From Anaerolineae bacterium (GTDB lineage: Bacteria > Chloroflexota > Anaerolineae > DRVO01), in contig JAAYAV010000296.1 in the NCBI GenBank assembly GCA_012719195.1, positions 1 through 36,941 on the forward strand: a stretch of 36,941 nt of DNA, in the 5' to 3' direction. Positions 7,537 through 14,641 of this stretch are shown here, in pieces. Each line of letters begins with the position of its first letter. The stretch's first letter is position 1. A program made the translations under genes and the position numbers. Under the pieces are notes generated by a model that had not been told where the DNA came from, did not search any database, and saw only the letters and a program-made list of their open reading frames with translations.

Positions 7537-8332
7537 GATCCGCACTATCGTCGACCTGGTGAAGCGAACGGCTAAGGACGAAGACGAGGAGACCACCGCC
7601 CCGGCCCTGCCCGAAGACGACTGCCCGCCGGACATCGTCGAGGCCGAGATGACCCTCATGGATCATCTCATCGAGCTACGCGACCGCATCATGAAGGCGG
7701 CGCTGGGGCTTGCCGTCGGCACGGTGGTGGGCTTCATCTTCGCTCGACAGGCATTTGACTTGCTGATCAACCCTCTGCCCGAAGAGGCACAGGTTATTGC
7801 CCTGTCTCCCACCGATTCCATCTTCATGTACTTCAAGGTGGCCCTCATCCTCGGGCTCATTATCTCGATGCCCGTCATCCTCTACCAGGTCATCATGTTC
7901 ATCATCCCCGGCCTCTACCCCCATGAGCGCCGCTACCTCTACTGGCTGCTGCCCGCCGGAACGATCGCCTTCGCCGCCGGAACGCTCTTCTCGGCGTTCA
8001 TCGTCATCCCGTTCTCCATTCGCTACCTAAGCGGCTTCATGGCCGATATCATCTCGCCGACGTACCAGGTGCAGAACTACATCGGCTTCGTCACCACCCT
8101 CATGTTCTGGATCGGCATTGTCTTTGAGATGCCCCTGATCATCTACTTCCTCAGCAAGCTGGGAGTGGTGGACTACAAGAAACTCGCCTCGGCCCGGCGT
8201 TACGCCATCGTCGGCATTGCCGTACTGGCCGCAGTCATCACACCCACCCCCGACCCGGTCACGATGTTGCTGGTGATGGGGCCGCTGGTCCTGCTCTACG
8301 AGCTAGGCGTTCAGCTGGCTCGCATAGCTTAG
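7529..8332 (+). CDS. tatC: Sec-independent protein translocase subunit TatC
   Basis: TatC is the six-helix membrane protein that recognises twin-arginine signal peptides together with TatB. The 267-residue product has the N-terminal MDHLIELRDRI motif near residue 40, preceded by an acidic cytoplasmic extension of about 35 residues. It has the PGLYPHERRY loop, the conserved glutamate in FEMPLIIYFLSKLGVV near residue 199, and ITPTPDPVTMLLVMGPL before the last helices. The GTG at 7529 overlaps the tatB stop, and AGGAAGG lies just upstream. The pairing with a TatB-type protein makes a minimal Tat system if tatA is elsewhere. Confidence 0.95.
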   Translation: MAKIRTIVDLVKRTAKDEDEETTAPALPEDDCPPDIVEAEMTLMDHLIELRDRIMKAALGLAVGTVVGFIFARQAFDLLINPLPEEAQVIALSPTDSIFMYFKVALILGLIISMPVILYQVIMFIIPGLYPHERRYLYWLLPAGTIAFAAGTLFSAFIVIPFSIRYLSGFMADIISPTYQVQNYIGFVTTLMFWIGIVFEMPLIIYFLSKLGVVDYKKLASARRYAIVGIAVLAAVITPTPDPVTMLLVMGPLVLLYELGVQLARIA

Positions 8333-8357
8333 TCATCATCTCCACCTAGGAGTCCAC

Positions 8358-9710
8358 ATGGCAACGCGAAACGTCCTCATTCTGGGCGCCGCCGGTCGCG
8401 ACTTCCACAACTTCAACGTCGCTTTCCGAGACAATGCGGGCGCCCGGGTGGTGGCCTTCACCGCCACCCAGATCCCCAACATCAGTGACCGGCGCTATCC
8501 ACCCGACCTTGCCGGCCCAAGCTACCCCGAGGGCGTGCCCATCTACCCCGAGGCCGACCTGGAGCGTCTCATAGCGGACCTCAAGGTGGACGAGTGCATC
8601 TTCGCTTACAGCGACGTATCCCACGAACAGGTCATGCATCTGGCCAGTCGCTGTCTCGCCGCCGGGGCGGACTTCCGGCTTATGGGGATGGCGTCAACGG
8701 CGATCGCCGCCAACGTGCCGGTGGTCTCCGTCTGCGCCGCCCGCACCGGCTCCGGCAAGAGCCAGACCACTCGGCGTGTCTGCGACATCCTCGCCGCCTG
8801 GGGCCGACGCATTGCCGTCGTCCGGCATCCCATGCCCTACGGAGACCTCTCTCGCCAGGCAGTGCAGCGCTTCGCCAATCTGGATGACCTCGACCGGCAC
8901 GATTGCACCATCGAAGAGCGGGAAGAGTACGAGCCGCACATCGAGCGCGGCCATGTGGTCTACGCGGGCGTGGACTATGCCGCCATTCTCCACCAGGCGG
9001 AGGGAGAGGCCGACATCGTCGTCTGGGACGGCGGCAACAACGACCTCCCCTTCTACCGGCCCGACCTACACATCGTGGTGGTGGACCCGCTGCGGCCGGG
9101 GCATGAACTGCGCTTCCATCCCGGCGAGGCCAACCTTCGCCTGGCCGACTGTGTGGTCATCAACAAGGTGGACAGCGGCACCCGGGGGGACATCGACCTG
9201 GTGCGCGATAACATCGCTTCGGTGAACCCGGACGCTATGATCATCGAGGCCGCCTCACCCATCGCCGTGAGCGACCCGGCCGCGATTCGGGGCAAGCGCG
9301 TTCTGGTCGTTGAGGACGGCCCCACCGTCACGCACGGCGGCATGACCTACGGAGCCGGCATGCTGGCCGCCCGTCGCTTCGGTGCCGCCGAGGTGGTGGA
9401 CCCGCGCCCGTATGCCGTGGGTACCATCTCCGACACCTACCGTCAGTATCCCAGCCTGGGCGCAATACTGCCCGCCATGGGCTACGGCCCGGCACAGATG
9501 CGCGAGCTACAGGAGACCATCGAGCGCACGCCGGCCGATCTCGTCATCGCCGCCACGCCCATAGATCTCAGCCGCGTCCTCGAAGTCACCCGCCCTGTCG
9601 AGCGAGTACGCTACGAGCTACAGGAGATCGGCCAGCCTTCGTTGGCGGAAGCTCTCTCGCCGCTGGCGCGGATTCGTCGCCGCCGGGAGAAGGATCCCGC
9701 CCTCGAGTAA
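8358..9710 (+). CDS. Cyclic-2,3-diphosphoglycerate-synthetase-like GTPase
   Basis: The 450-residue protein resembles cyclic 2,3-diphosphoglycerate synthetase of methanogens, a family that also occurs in many bacteria where the product has not been shown. It has an N-terminal Rossmann-like segment (NVLILGAAGRDFHNFN), a P-loop AARTGSGKSQTTR near residues 127-139, WDGGNNDLPF, the nucleotide-specificity motif VINKVDSG near residue 268 (NKxD type, which suggests GTP), and VEDGPTVTHGGMTYGAG in the C-terminal part. TAGGAG precedes the ATG. AMMECR1 follows 15 bases later. I keep the general name because bacterial homologues are annotated variously as GTPase or cDPG synthetase. The family is secure, the reaction is not. 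Confidence 0.82.
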   Translation: MATRNVLILGAAGRDFHNFNVAFRDNAGARVVAFTATQIPNISDRRYPPDLAGPSYPEGVPIYPEADLERLIADLKVDECIFAYSDVSHEQVMHLASRCLAAGADFRLMGMASTAIAANVPVVSVCAARTGSGKSQTTRRVCDILAAWGRRIAVVRHPMPYGDLSRQAVQRFANLDDLDRHDCTIEEREEYEPHIERGHVVYAGVDYAAILHQAEGEADIVVWDGGNNDLPFYRPDLHIVVVDPLRPGHELRFHPGEANLRLADCVVINKVDSGTRGDIDLVRDNIASVNPDAMIIEAASPIAVSDPAAIRGKRVLVVEDGPTVTHGGMTYGAGMLAARRFGAAEVVDPRPYAVGTISDTYRQYPSLGAILPAMGYGPAQMRELQETIERTPADLVIAATPIDLSRVLEVTRPVERVRYELQEIGQPSLAEALSPLARIRRRREKDPALE

Positions 9711-9725
9711 GGAGCGGAGAGCGCC

Positions 9726-10244
9726 ATGGCCGCCGAGAGTCCCCACGTCCGACTCGCCAGAGAGGCGATCCGAGCCTACGTGGAGCAGGGGACCGTCATC
9801 TGCCCCCCGGATCCGTTGCCGCCCGAGCTTAGCGGCCGGGCCGGGGCCTTCGTATCGCTACATCGGGGCGATGACACTCTGCGTGGCTGCATCGGCACCG
9901 TCGAACCCACCGCCCCCACCCTCGCCGAGGAGATCATCCAGAACGCCATCAGCGCCGCCACGCGTGACCCGCGCTTCCCGCCGCTGAGGCCGGTGGAACT
10001 GGAGGACCTGGTGATCTCGGTTGACGTGCTCTCCGAGGCCGAGCCGGTGGACTCCCTGGACGACCTCGACGCGAAGCACTACGGCGTGATCGTGCAGCGG
10101 GACTGGCGGCGGGGGCTCCTGCTACCCGACCTGGAGGGGGTGGAGACGGCACAACAGCAGGTGGCCATCGCCATGCAGAAGGCCGGCATCTCCCCGCACG
10201 AGGAGATCAGTCTCTTCCGCTTCATGGTGCACCGCCACCACTAG
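9726..10244 (+). CDS. AMMECR1-domain protein
   Basis: A 172-residue protein of the AMMECR1 family, conserved from archaea to humans and without an established biochemical activity. The diagnostic LRGCIGT motif is at residues 53-59, followed by the ATRDPRFPPLRPVEL block and a C-terminal segment ending SLFRFMVHRH. In many prokaryotes AMMECR1 is linked to a Memo-like protein and a radical SAM enzyme; neither is present here. The partner is the cDPG-synthetase-like gene 15 bases upstream. The last 23 bases overlap the 3' end of hpt on the other strand, so the transcripts converge inside coding sequence. Confidence 0.9.
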   Translation: MAAESPHVRLAREAIRAYVEQGTVICPPDPLPPELSGRAGAFVSLHRGDDTLRGCIGTVEPTAPTLAEEIIQNAISAATRDPRFPPLRPVELEDLVISVDVLSEAEPVDSLDDLDAKHYGVIVQRDWRRGLLLPDLEGVETAQQQVAIAMQKAGISPHEEISLFRFMVHRHH

Positions 10245-10800
10245 GGCGGTCGCTACCGTCGTTCAGCAGGCCCAGGTACGGTAAGTTGCGGTACTTCTCG
10301 CGGTAGTCAAGCCCGTATCCCACCAGGAAGCCCTCTTCCAGCGTGAAGCCCCGGTAGGCGATGGGCAGGTCGATGAAGCGACGTCGCGGCATGTCCACCA
10401 AGGCGCAGACCTTGAGGCTCGCCGGCCGCCGGGCCGAGAGCGTCCGAAGGATGTAGTTGAGCGTCATGCCGGTGTCGATGATGTCCTCGACGAAGAGCAC
10501 ATGTCTTCCAGTGATGCTCACGTCCAGGTCCTTCACGATACGGACCACGCCCTTGGTCTTGGCCGTGGGGCCGTAGCGCGAGATCGCCATGAAGTCCACC
10601 ACCAGCGGAACCGGGACCGCCCGCACCAGATCGGCCATGAATATGAACATCCCTTTCATCACCCCGACCAGGACCGGTTCCAGGCCGCTGTAGTCGGCGG
10701 CGATCTGGGCCCCCAGTTCCCGCACCCGCCGGGCGATCTCCTCCTCCGCCAGGACTACCCTGACGCTCTCGTCGACATCGTGGGTCGGTACCCCACTCAC
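10222..10800 (-). CDS. hpt: Hypoxanthine phosphoribosyltransferase
   Basis: Purine salvage enzyme that converts hypoxanthine or guanine plus PRPP to IMP or GMP. The 192-residue product has the PRPP-binding loop FVEDIIDTGMTL near residues 103-114, VGVMKGMFIFMADLVRA near 46-62, VDFMAISRYG, and the C-terminal VGYGLDYREKYRNLPYLGLL. The GTG start overlaps the stop of the upstream minus-strand gene by four bases (GTGA), with GAGGA about six bases before it inside that gene, so the two are translationally coupled. The C-terminal dozen residues are rich in Gly and Pro and lie in the stretch that overlaps AMMECR1. Identification is firm. Confidence 0.95.
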   Translation of the reverse strand: MSGVPTHDVDESVRVVLAEEEIARRVRELGAQIAADYSGLEPVLVGVMKGMFIFMADLVRAVPVPLVVDFMAISRYGPTAKTKGVVRIVKDLDVSITGRHVLFVEDIIDTGMTLNYILRTLSARRPASLKVCALVDMPRRRFIDLPIAYRGFTLEEGFLVGYGLDYREKYRNLPYLGLLNDGSDRPSGGGAP

Positions 10801-11183
10801 TCGGCGTCCTCAGCGGCCGGAGCCGCTTCCTCGATCCCGTACTTGGCCAGCAGTGCCTGGTAGTCTCCCCGGTAGATCAGCTTCACATTGATCTCGGGGT
10901 AGAGCTCGCGCAGCAGGCGCAGCTTGCGGTTCTTGCGGTTGACCAGGCTCTGACGCATGGTGGTCAGTTCGATGTAGAGGTCCTCCTGAGGCAGGTAGAA
11001 GTCCGGAGCAAACGCCTCCAACAGCCTGCCGTCTTCGTCCCACCGCAGCGGGAACGACCGTGGCTCATAGACCCATTCGATCCGGTAGTAGTCCAGCAGT
11101 CGGGCAAACTCCACCTCACTGGGGTTCACCAGGCGAGGTGGCCCCTCCTTCGCGTTCCGGCTAACCTGCGGCCGTACTCCCAT
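10797..11183 (-). CDS. Small protein with nuclease-like (PD-(D/E)xK/Vsr-type) pattern
   Basis: I do not recognise a named gene. The 128-residue product has a pattern seen in small PD-(D/E)xK-fold proteins: a helix containing NPSEVEFARLLDYYRIEWVYEP, a strand, then APDFYLPQEDLYIELTT, followed by a basic helix NRKNRKLRLLREL and IKLIYRGDY-like ending (read here as VKLIYRGDYQ). The acidic PD and E are present, but the lysine expected two residues after the glutamate is a threonine (IELT), so catalysis is doubtful. I chose the ATG at 11181-11183 because AGGGAGG (11193-11199) sits nine bases upstream; the ATG at 11190-11192 is too close. The gene is coupled to hpt by a GTGA overlap. Confidence 0.75.
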   Translation of the reverse strand: MGVRPQVSRNAKEGPPRLVNPSEVEFARLLDYYRIEWVYEPRSFPLRWDEDGRLLEAFAPDFYLPQEDLYIELTTMRQSLVNRKNRKLRLLRELYPEINVKLIYRGDYQALLAKYGIEEAAPAAEDAE

Positions 11184-11332
11184 CCGCTGCATCCTCCCTA
11201 GTTCGCCCTGATCTTAGGCCACCCTCGCCTGGGGCGCCAGGGCACCGACCTGAGGGAACCAACTGCCTTGCGCGGGCGTCCCTACTGACATGACGGCCAT
11301 CCCGGTCCCGCTGCGACCCGACTGGCGCAGGT

Positions 11333-11361
11333 TTGACCCGCTGCAAGGGCCTGCTTACAAT
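11333..11361 (+). promoter_or_regulatory. Sigma-70-type promoter of mtnP
   Basis: TTGACC (11333-11338), a 17-base spacer and TACAAT (11356-11361) differ from consensus at only one position in each hexamer. Transcription would begin near 11368 and give a leader of about 110 bases before the mtnP ATG. AGGGAGG lies seven bases before that ATG. I see no recognisable riboswitch in the leader. Confidence 0.75.
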
Positions 11362-11477
11362 CGCGGCCACGGCAGCCCCTCTTCGTCGCCCCAATTACCC
11401 GACGGGTTCGCGCGGCGCTGCCCCTCTCGCAGCCTCGGGTCCATCGTCACCAGGCAAAGCTCAAGGGAGGCAACTCA

Positions 11478-12335
11478 ATGTCCACAGTGCATCTGGGCAT
11501 CATCGGCGGCAGCGGCCTCTACCACATTGAAGGCCTCTCCGACGTCTCGGAGGTCGCCGTCGATACACCCTTCGGCGCCCCTTCGGACGTGATCACCTTG
11601 GGTCATATTGGCGAGGTCGGTCTCGCTTTCCTCCCCCGCCACGGGCGCGGCCATTTCATCAGCCCGACCGAGATTAACTCCCGCGCCAACATCTGGGCGC
11701 TCAAGTCCCTCGGTGTCAGCCACGTCGTGTCGGTGAGTGCCTGCGGCAGCTTGCGCGAGCACCTGCGGCCGCGCGACGTGGTCGTCCCTGACCAACTCAT
11801 CGACTTCACCAAGCTGCGGAGTGGCAACACCTTCTTCGGCGATGGGATCGTCGGCCACATCGGCTTCGCGGAGCCCTTCTGCCCACACTTCAGCCGCCTG
11901 ACGGCGCAGGCCGTGCGCGAGGCCGGCGGCGCCACCGTACACGAGGGTGGCACCTTCATCACCATCGAGGGGCCGCGCTTCAGCACGAAGGCCGAGTCGC
12001 ACGCTTTCCGCGCCTGGGGAGCGGACATCATCGGCATGACAGCTTCGCCCGAGGCCCAGCTGGCCCGCGAGGCCGGCCTCTGCTACGCCTGTATGGCACA
12101 CGTCACCGATTATGATGTCTGGCACGAGACGGAGGAGGCAGTGACGGTGGAGACCGTCGTCGCCAACGCCCAGGCCAGCATCGGCGTGACGCGGGCGGCA
12201 ATCGTCCGGCTGGCCGGGCAGTTCCCGCTCGAGTGCGAGGACGGCTGCCGCCACTCCCTGGACGCCGCCGTCATGACCGACCCGAGCCGGGTACCAGAGG
12301 CCGCCCGCAAACGCCTCTCACTGATCCTTGGCTGA
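11478..12335 (+). CDS. mtnP: S-methyl-5'-thioadenosine phosphorylase
   Basis: MtnP cleaves methylthioadenosine with phosphate to adenine and methylthioribose-1-phosphate, clearing a by-product of polyamine synthesis and feeding methionine salvage. The 285-residue protein starts with LGIIGGSGLY, has the phosphate-site PRHGRGH, then SVSACGSLRE, and the substrate-binding IEGPRFSTKAES and GADIIGMTASPEAQLAREAG. Asp in the TDYD motif near residue 214 interacts with the adenine base in this family. The IGMT and the paired cysteines near the end favour MTA phosphorylase over general purine nucleoside phosphorylase, but related methylthioinosine or PNP activity cannot be ruled out. It is the first gene of a short unit with the SEDS gene, which overlaps its 3' end. 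Confidence 0.92.
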   Translation: MSTVHLGIIGGSGLYHIEGLSDVSEVAVDTPFGAPSDVITLGHIGEVGLAFLPRHGRGHFISPTEINSRANIWALKSLGVSHVVSVSACGSLREHLRPRDVVVPDQLIDFTKLRSGNTFFGDGIVGHIGFAEPFCPHFSRLTAQAVREAGGATVHEGGTFITIEGPRFSTKAESHAFRAWGADIIGMTASPEAQLAREAGLCYACMAHVTDYDVWHETEEAVTVETVVANAQASIGVTRAAIVRLAGQFPLECEDGCRHSLDAAVMTDPSRVPEAARKRLSLILG

Positions 12336-13728
12336 CACCGCTGCGGATGCTAAGGGCGTGGCGGGATCACCTCCACGCCTCGGGCGCCTGCCTTTACCGG
12401 CGGCGTTCCTGCTTGCCCAGGCGCTCGCTTTCTCCCTGGGGGCCGCCTACCTCGCCGTGCAGGGCGACTTGGCCCCCGGCCTGCCGCCGCTGATCGCCGC
12501 TGTCCCCTGGGCAGCCTTCTTGGTCAGCCTGTGCCTGGGGCGGCTGGCGCCCTCCGTGCGACTCGAGTTGCTGCCGGCGGCCGTGGGGCTGAACGTGATC
12601 GGCTTGTTCGTCCTGAGCGTAGTGGCCCCCGCCTTCGCTCAGCTCCAGTGTTTGTGGTCCATCATATCACTCAGCGCCTACGGGTTGGTCTCCCGCTGTG
12701 CCGGCGACGCCCGGCGCCTCCGACAACTCAGCGGGCCACTCTTCCTGATCTCGCTCGGTCTGGTACTGCTGACTTTCGCCTACGGCGTCAATCCATCGGG
12801 GGGAGCGCGGCGGCAATGGATCGCCTTGGGGCCGGCCTACTTCGAGCCCTCGGAACTGCTCAAGCTGGCCCTGGCCCTGCTGCTGTCCCTTCAGCTATCG
12901 GGTACCTATGCGGCGGTAGGCAAGCGGCGACCGTGGGCCTACGCCGCCGTGGCCGTCAGCCTCCTGGTGCTTACCCTGCAAGGGGACCTGGGCGCGGCGC
13001 TTATGGTGGCGCTCATCGGCGCGCTAGTCATCTTCGCGGCCAGCGGCCGGTGGCAGCGCCTGCTTCTCGGCCTGGCAGCGGTCGCGGCTGGAGGCGCCGT
13101 CGCTTACGCCGCTCTGCCCTACGTGCGCGTTCGCTTTGACACCTGGCTCGATCCCTGGAGCGACCCCGCCGGAGCGTCCTATCAGATCGTGCAGGGTGCC
13201 CGGGCCCTGGCAGCAGGCGGCCTCACCGGACGAGGGTTGCTGGCCGCCGAAACGGTGCACGTCCCGGCCTCGCACACCGACAGCATCATCGCCGCCCTGG
13301 GCGAACGCCTCGGCCTGGTGGGATCAGTGACGGTCGTCGGGCTGTACGGGGTGATGCTAGCTCAGCTGCGGCGCGTGTACCTCAGAGCGGGCAGCGCCCT
13401 CGAGGCCCTGCTCGCGACCGCCGTCGCCACGCTGTTGGTCGGGCAGGCCATCGTGATCCTGGGGGGCAGCACGGGGCTGGTTCCCCTGACCGGCGTGACC
13501 CTGCCGCTGGTCAGCTATGGGGGTTCTTCCCTACTGATGTCCTACCTGGCCCTGGCCCTGATCGGCGGCAGACGCAACGAGACGGTCGACGCCTCGAGCC
13601 CGGTTCACACCCGGGGCCAGAGTATCGTGCACCTCGCGCTCGCGCTGGCACTGGCACTGGTGACCGTCTGGCTGTCCGCTTGGCATCTGGCTGGCACGAC
13701 CATCATCGAGCATCTGGCTGGTTCCTGA
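12328..13728 (+). CDS. SEDS-family peptidoglycan glycosyltransferase (FtsW/RodA/SpoVE type)
   Basis: Polytopic membrane protein of the SEDS family, which polymerises lipid II into glycan strands for division or elongation. The 466-residue product has about ten membrane segments and the family motifs: QWIALGPAYFEPSELLKLAL, TLQGDLGAALM, a large extracellular loop with DTWLDPWSDPAGASYQIVQG, PASHTDSIIAALGERLG, and PLTGVTLPLVSYGGSSLL. Asp318 in HTDS corresponds to the essential Asp297 of E. coli FtsW. The usual QPD is QGD here. The start is uncertain: TTG 12328 overlaps mtnP by 8 bases and has no clear ribosome binding site; GTG 12358 is an alternative. No class B penicillin-binding partner is present, so I cannot say whether it acts in division or elongation. 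Confidence 0.88.
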   Translation: MADTAADAKGVAGSPPRLGRLPLPAAFLLAQALAFSLGAAYLAVQGDLAPGLPPLIAAVPWAAFLVSLCLGRLAPSVRLELLPAAVGLNVIGLFVLSVVAPAFAQLQCLWSIISLSAYGLVSRCAGDARRLRQLSGPLFLISLGLVLLTFAYGVNPSGGARRQWIALGPAYFEPSELLKLALALLLSLQLSGTYAAVGKRRPWAYAAVAVSLLVLTLQGDLGAALMVALIGALVIFAASGRWQRLLLGLAAVAAGGAVAYAALPYVRVRFDTWLDPWSDPAGASYQIVQGARALAAGGLTGRGLLAAETVHVPASHTDSIIAALGERLGLVGSVTVVGLYGVMLAQLRRVYLRAGSALEALLATAVATLLVGQAIVILGGSTGLVPLTGVTLPLVSYGGSSLLMSYLALALIGGRRNETVDASSPVHTRGQSIVHLALALALALVTVWLSAWHLAGTTIIEHLAGS

Positions 13729-14212
13729 GCCACTCCTCCACCCGGTCCGCGATGCCCTCAACGTCTCCGACAGCGTATGCGGAGGCCACACCCGCGGCTG
13801 CCGTGCCCACCACGGCCACCACCGGCCGGCCTTCCCCCAACTCCGCCACCACTTCTGGTCGGCCGCCAGTGACCACGATGGCCGGATGAGCGCTCCTCTT
13901 GAAACCCTCGGCCAACACCAGGTCGACATCCATCTGGGCGGCTAAGGGCTCCGGTTCGGCGCCGGTTCGGCGCCACATCAGCAGGGATCGGTCGGGAGCG
14001 AGCACGCCCAGGGCATCGGCACCGGCCTCCCAGAACCGGTCGGTGTCTTTGCCCTTGCGGTCCCACTCGAGATCGCTGCCCAGGTGCTTGATCACCCCAA
14101 CACGGTAGCCTCGCCGGCGCAGAACTGGCACGAGCGACTCGATCAGCGTGGTCTTGCCGCTGTTGGAGTGACCGGTGACAACCAGAATCGGTGCCAAGTT
14201 CGCATGCGGCAT
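13703..14212 (-). CDS. mobB: Molybdopterin-guanine dinucleotide biosynthesis protein MobB
   Basis: MobB is a small GTP-binding adaptor in molybdenum cofactor maturation. The 169-residue protein has Walker A GHSNSGKTT at residues 14-22, the conserved IKHLGSDLEWDRKGKDTDRF region, an AGADAL segment, and DLVLAEGFKRSAHPAI near residues 98-113, all in MobB order. A run GGGGGAG on the coding strand precedes the ATG. It stands alone: no mobA, moe or moa gene is visible. Its last 26 bases overlap the 3' end of the SEDS gene on the opposite strand. Confidence 0.9.
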   Translation of the reverse strand: MPHANLAPILVVTGHSNSGKTTLIESLVPVLRRRGYRVGVIKHLGSDLEWDRKGKDTDRFWEAGADALGVLAPDRSLLMWRRTGAEPEPLAAQMDVDLVLAEGFKRSAHPAIVVTGGRPEVVAELGEGRPVVAVVGTAAAGVASAYAVGDVEGIADRVEEWLRNQPDAR

Positions 14213-14287
14213 GGCATCTCCCCCTTCGTGGTCCGTCGCTGACCGAACGCCTCGCTAGCTCCGTCCGCCAGAACTCTTCGTCCGGCC

Positions 14288-14316
14288 TTGACCCGACATC
14301 ACCACAATGGTAAGGT
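14288..14316 (+). promoter_or_regulatory. Sigma-70-type promoter at the head of the glycan cluster
   Basis: TTGACC (14288-14293), a 17-base spacer and TAAGGT (14311-14316). The -35 is one base from consensus and the -10 two. It is positioned to drive the small membrane protein at 14372 and the large membrane protein behind it. No other promoter-like sequence stands out before 22496, so it could serve the whole cluster. Confidence 0.6.
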
Positions 14317-14318
14317 GA

Positions 14319-14350
14319 CGCTCAACAGGCCGCCAGTAGAGCGTTGAGCG
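14319..14350 (+). repeat. Inverted repeat at the predicted transcription start
   Basis: CGCTCAAC (14319-14326) and GTTGAGCG (14343-14350) are perfect reverse complements separated by 16 bases. They begin two bases after the -10 element and end just before the ribosome binding site at 14356. This could be an operator spanning one to two helical turns or a leader hairpin. Only 8 bp match, so chance cannot be excluded. Confidence 0.35.
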
Positions 14351-14371
14351 AACCAAAAGGAGACGTCGGCG

Positions 14372-14629
14372 ATGATGCCGAGTGCAGGGATGCTCCGCCT
14401 GGCTCTGATCTCGATGGCCTTTGGCCTCTGGTTCATGTTGACCGCGTGCGCCCTCCTGCTGTGGCGCTTCTTAGTCGGGCCCCCGCCTCAGTTGCTGGTC
14501 CACGGAGTGATCTGCTCCGGAATGCTGTCGGTGGCGGGGATACTCGTTTCGGTGGCAGGCTGCTGCGTACCCCAACGGCAGGCCCCCACGGAGTCGGACC
14601 AGTCCGGGCTAGACACACCGGAGGCGTAA
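14372..14629 (+). CDS. Small membrane protein, two predicted transmembrane helices
   Basis: I do not recognise this gene. The 85-residue product has two hydrophobic segments, about residues 8-33 (LALISMAFGLWFMLTACALL) and 42-65 (LVHGVICSGMLSVAGILVSV), joined by a short loop GPPPQ, and a hydrophilic tail ending SGLDTPEA. AAAGGAGA (14356-14363) lies nine bases before the ATG, and a good promoter is upstream, so it looks like a real gene. The stop codon is part of TAAGGAG, the ribosome binding site of the next membrane protein, which indicates coupled translation. A role as a small accessory subunit of the neighbouring glycan machinery is only a guess from position. Confidence 0.72.
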   Translation: MMPSAGMLRLALISMAFGLWFMLTACALLLWRFLVGPPPQLLVHGVICSGMLSVAGILVSVAGCCVPQRQAPTESDQSGLDTPEA

Positions 14630-14641
14630 GGAGCACCGAGT

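Noticed and set aside
11368..11477. Riboswitch in the 110-base mtnP leader
   Set aside because: The leader has no SAM-type or other motif that I recognise and no terminator hairpin with a T tract before the ribosome binding site.
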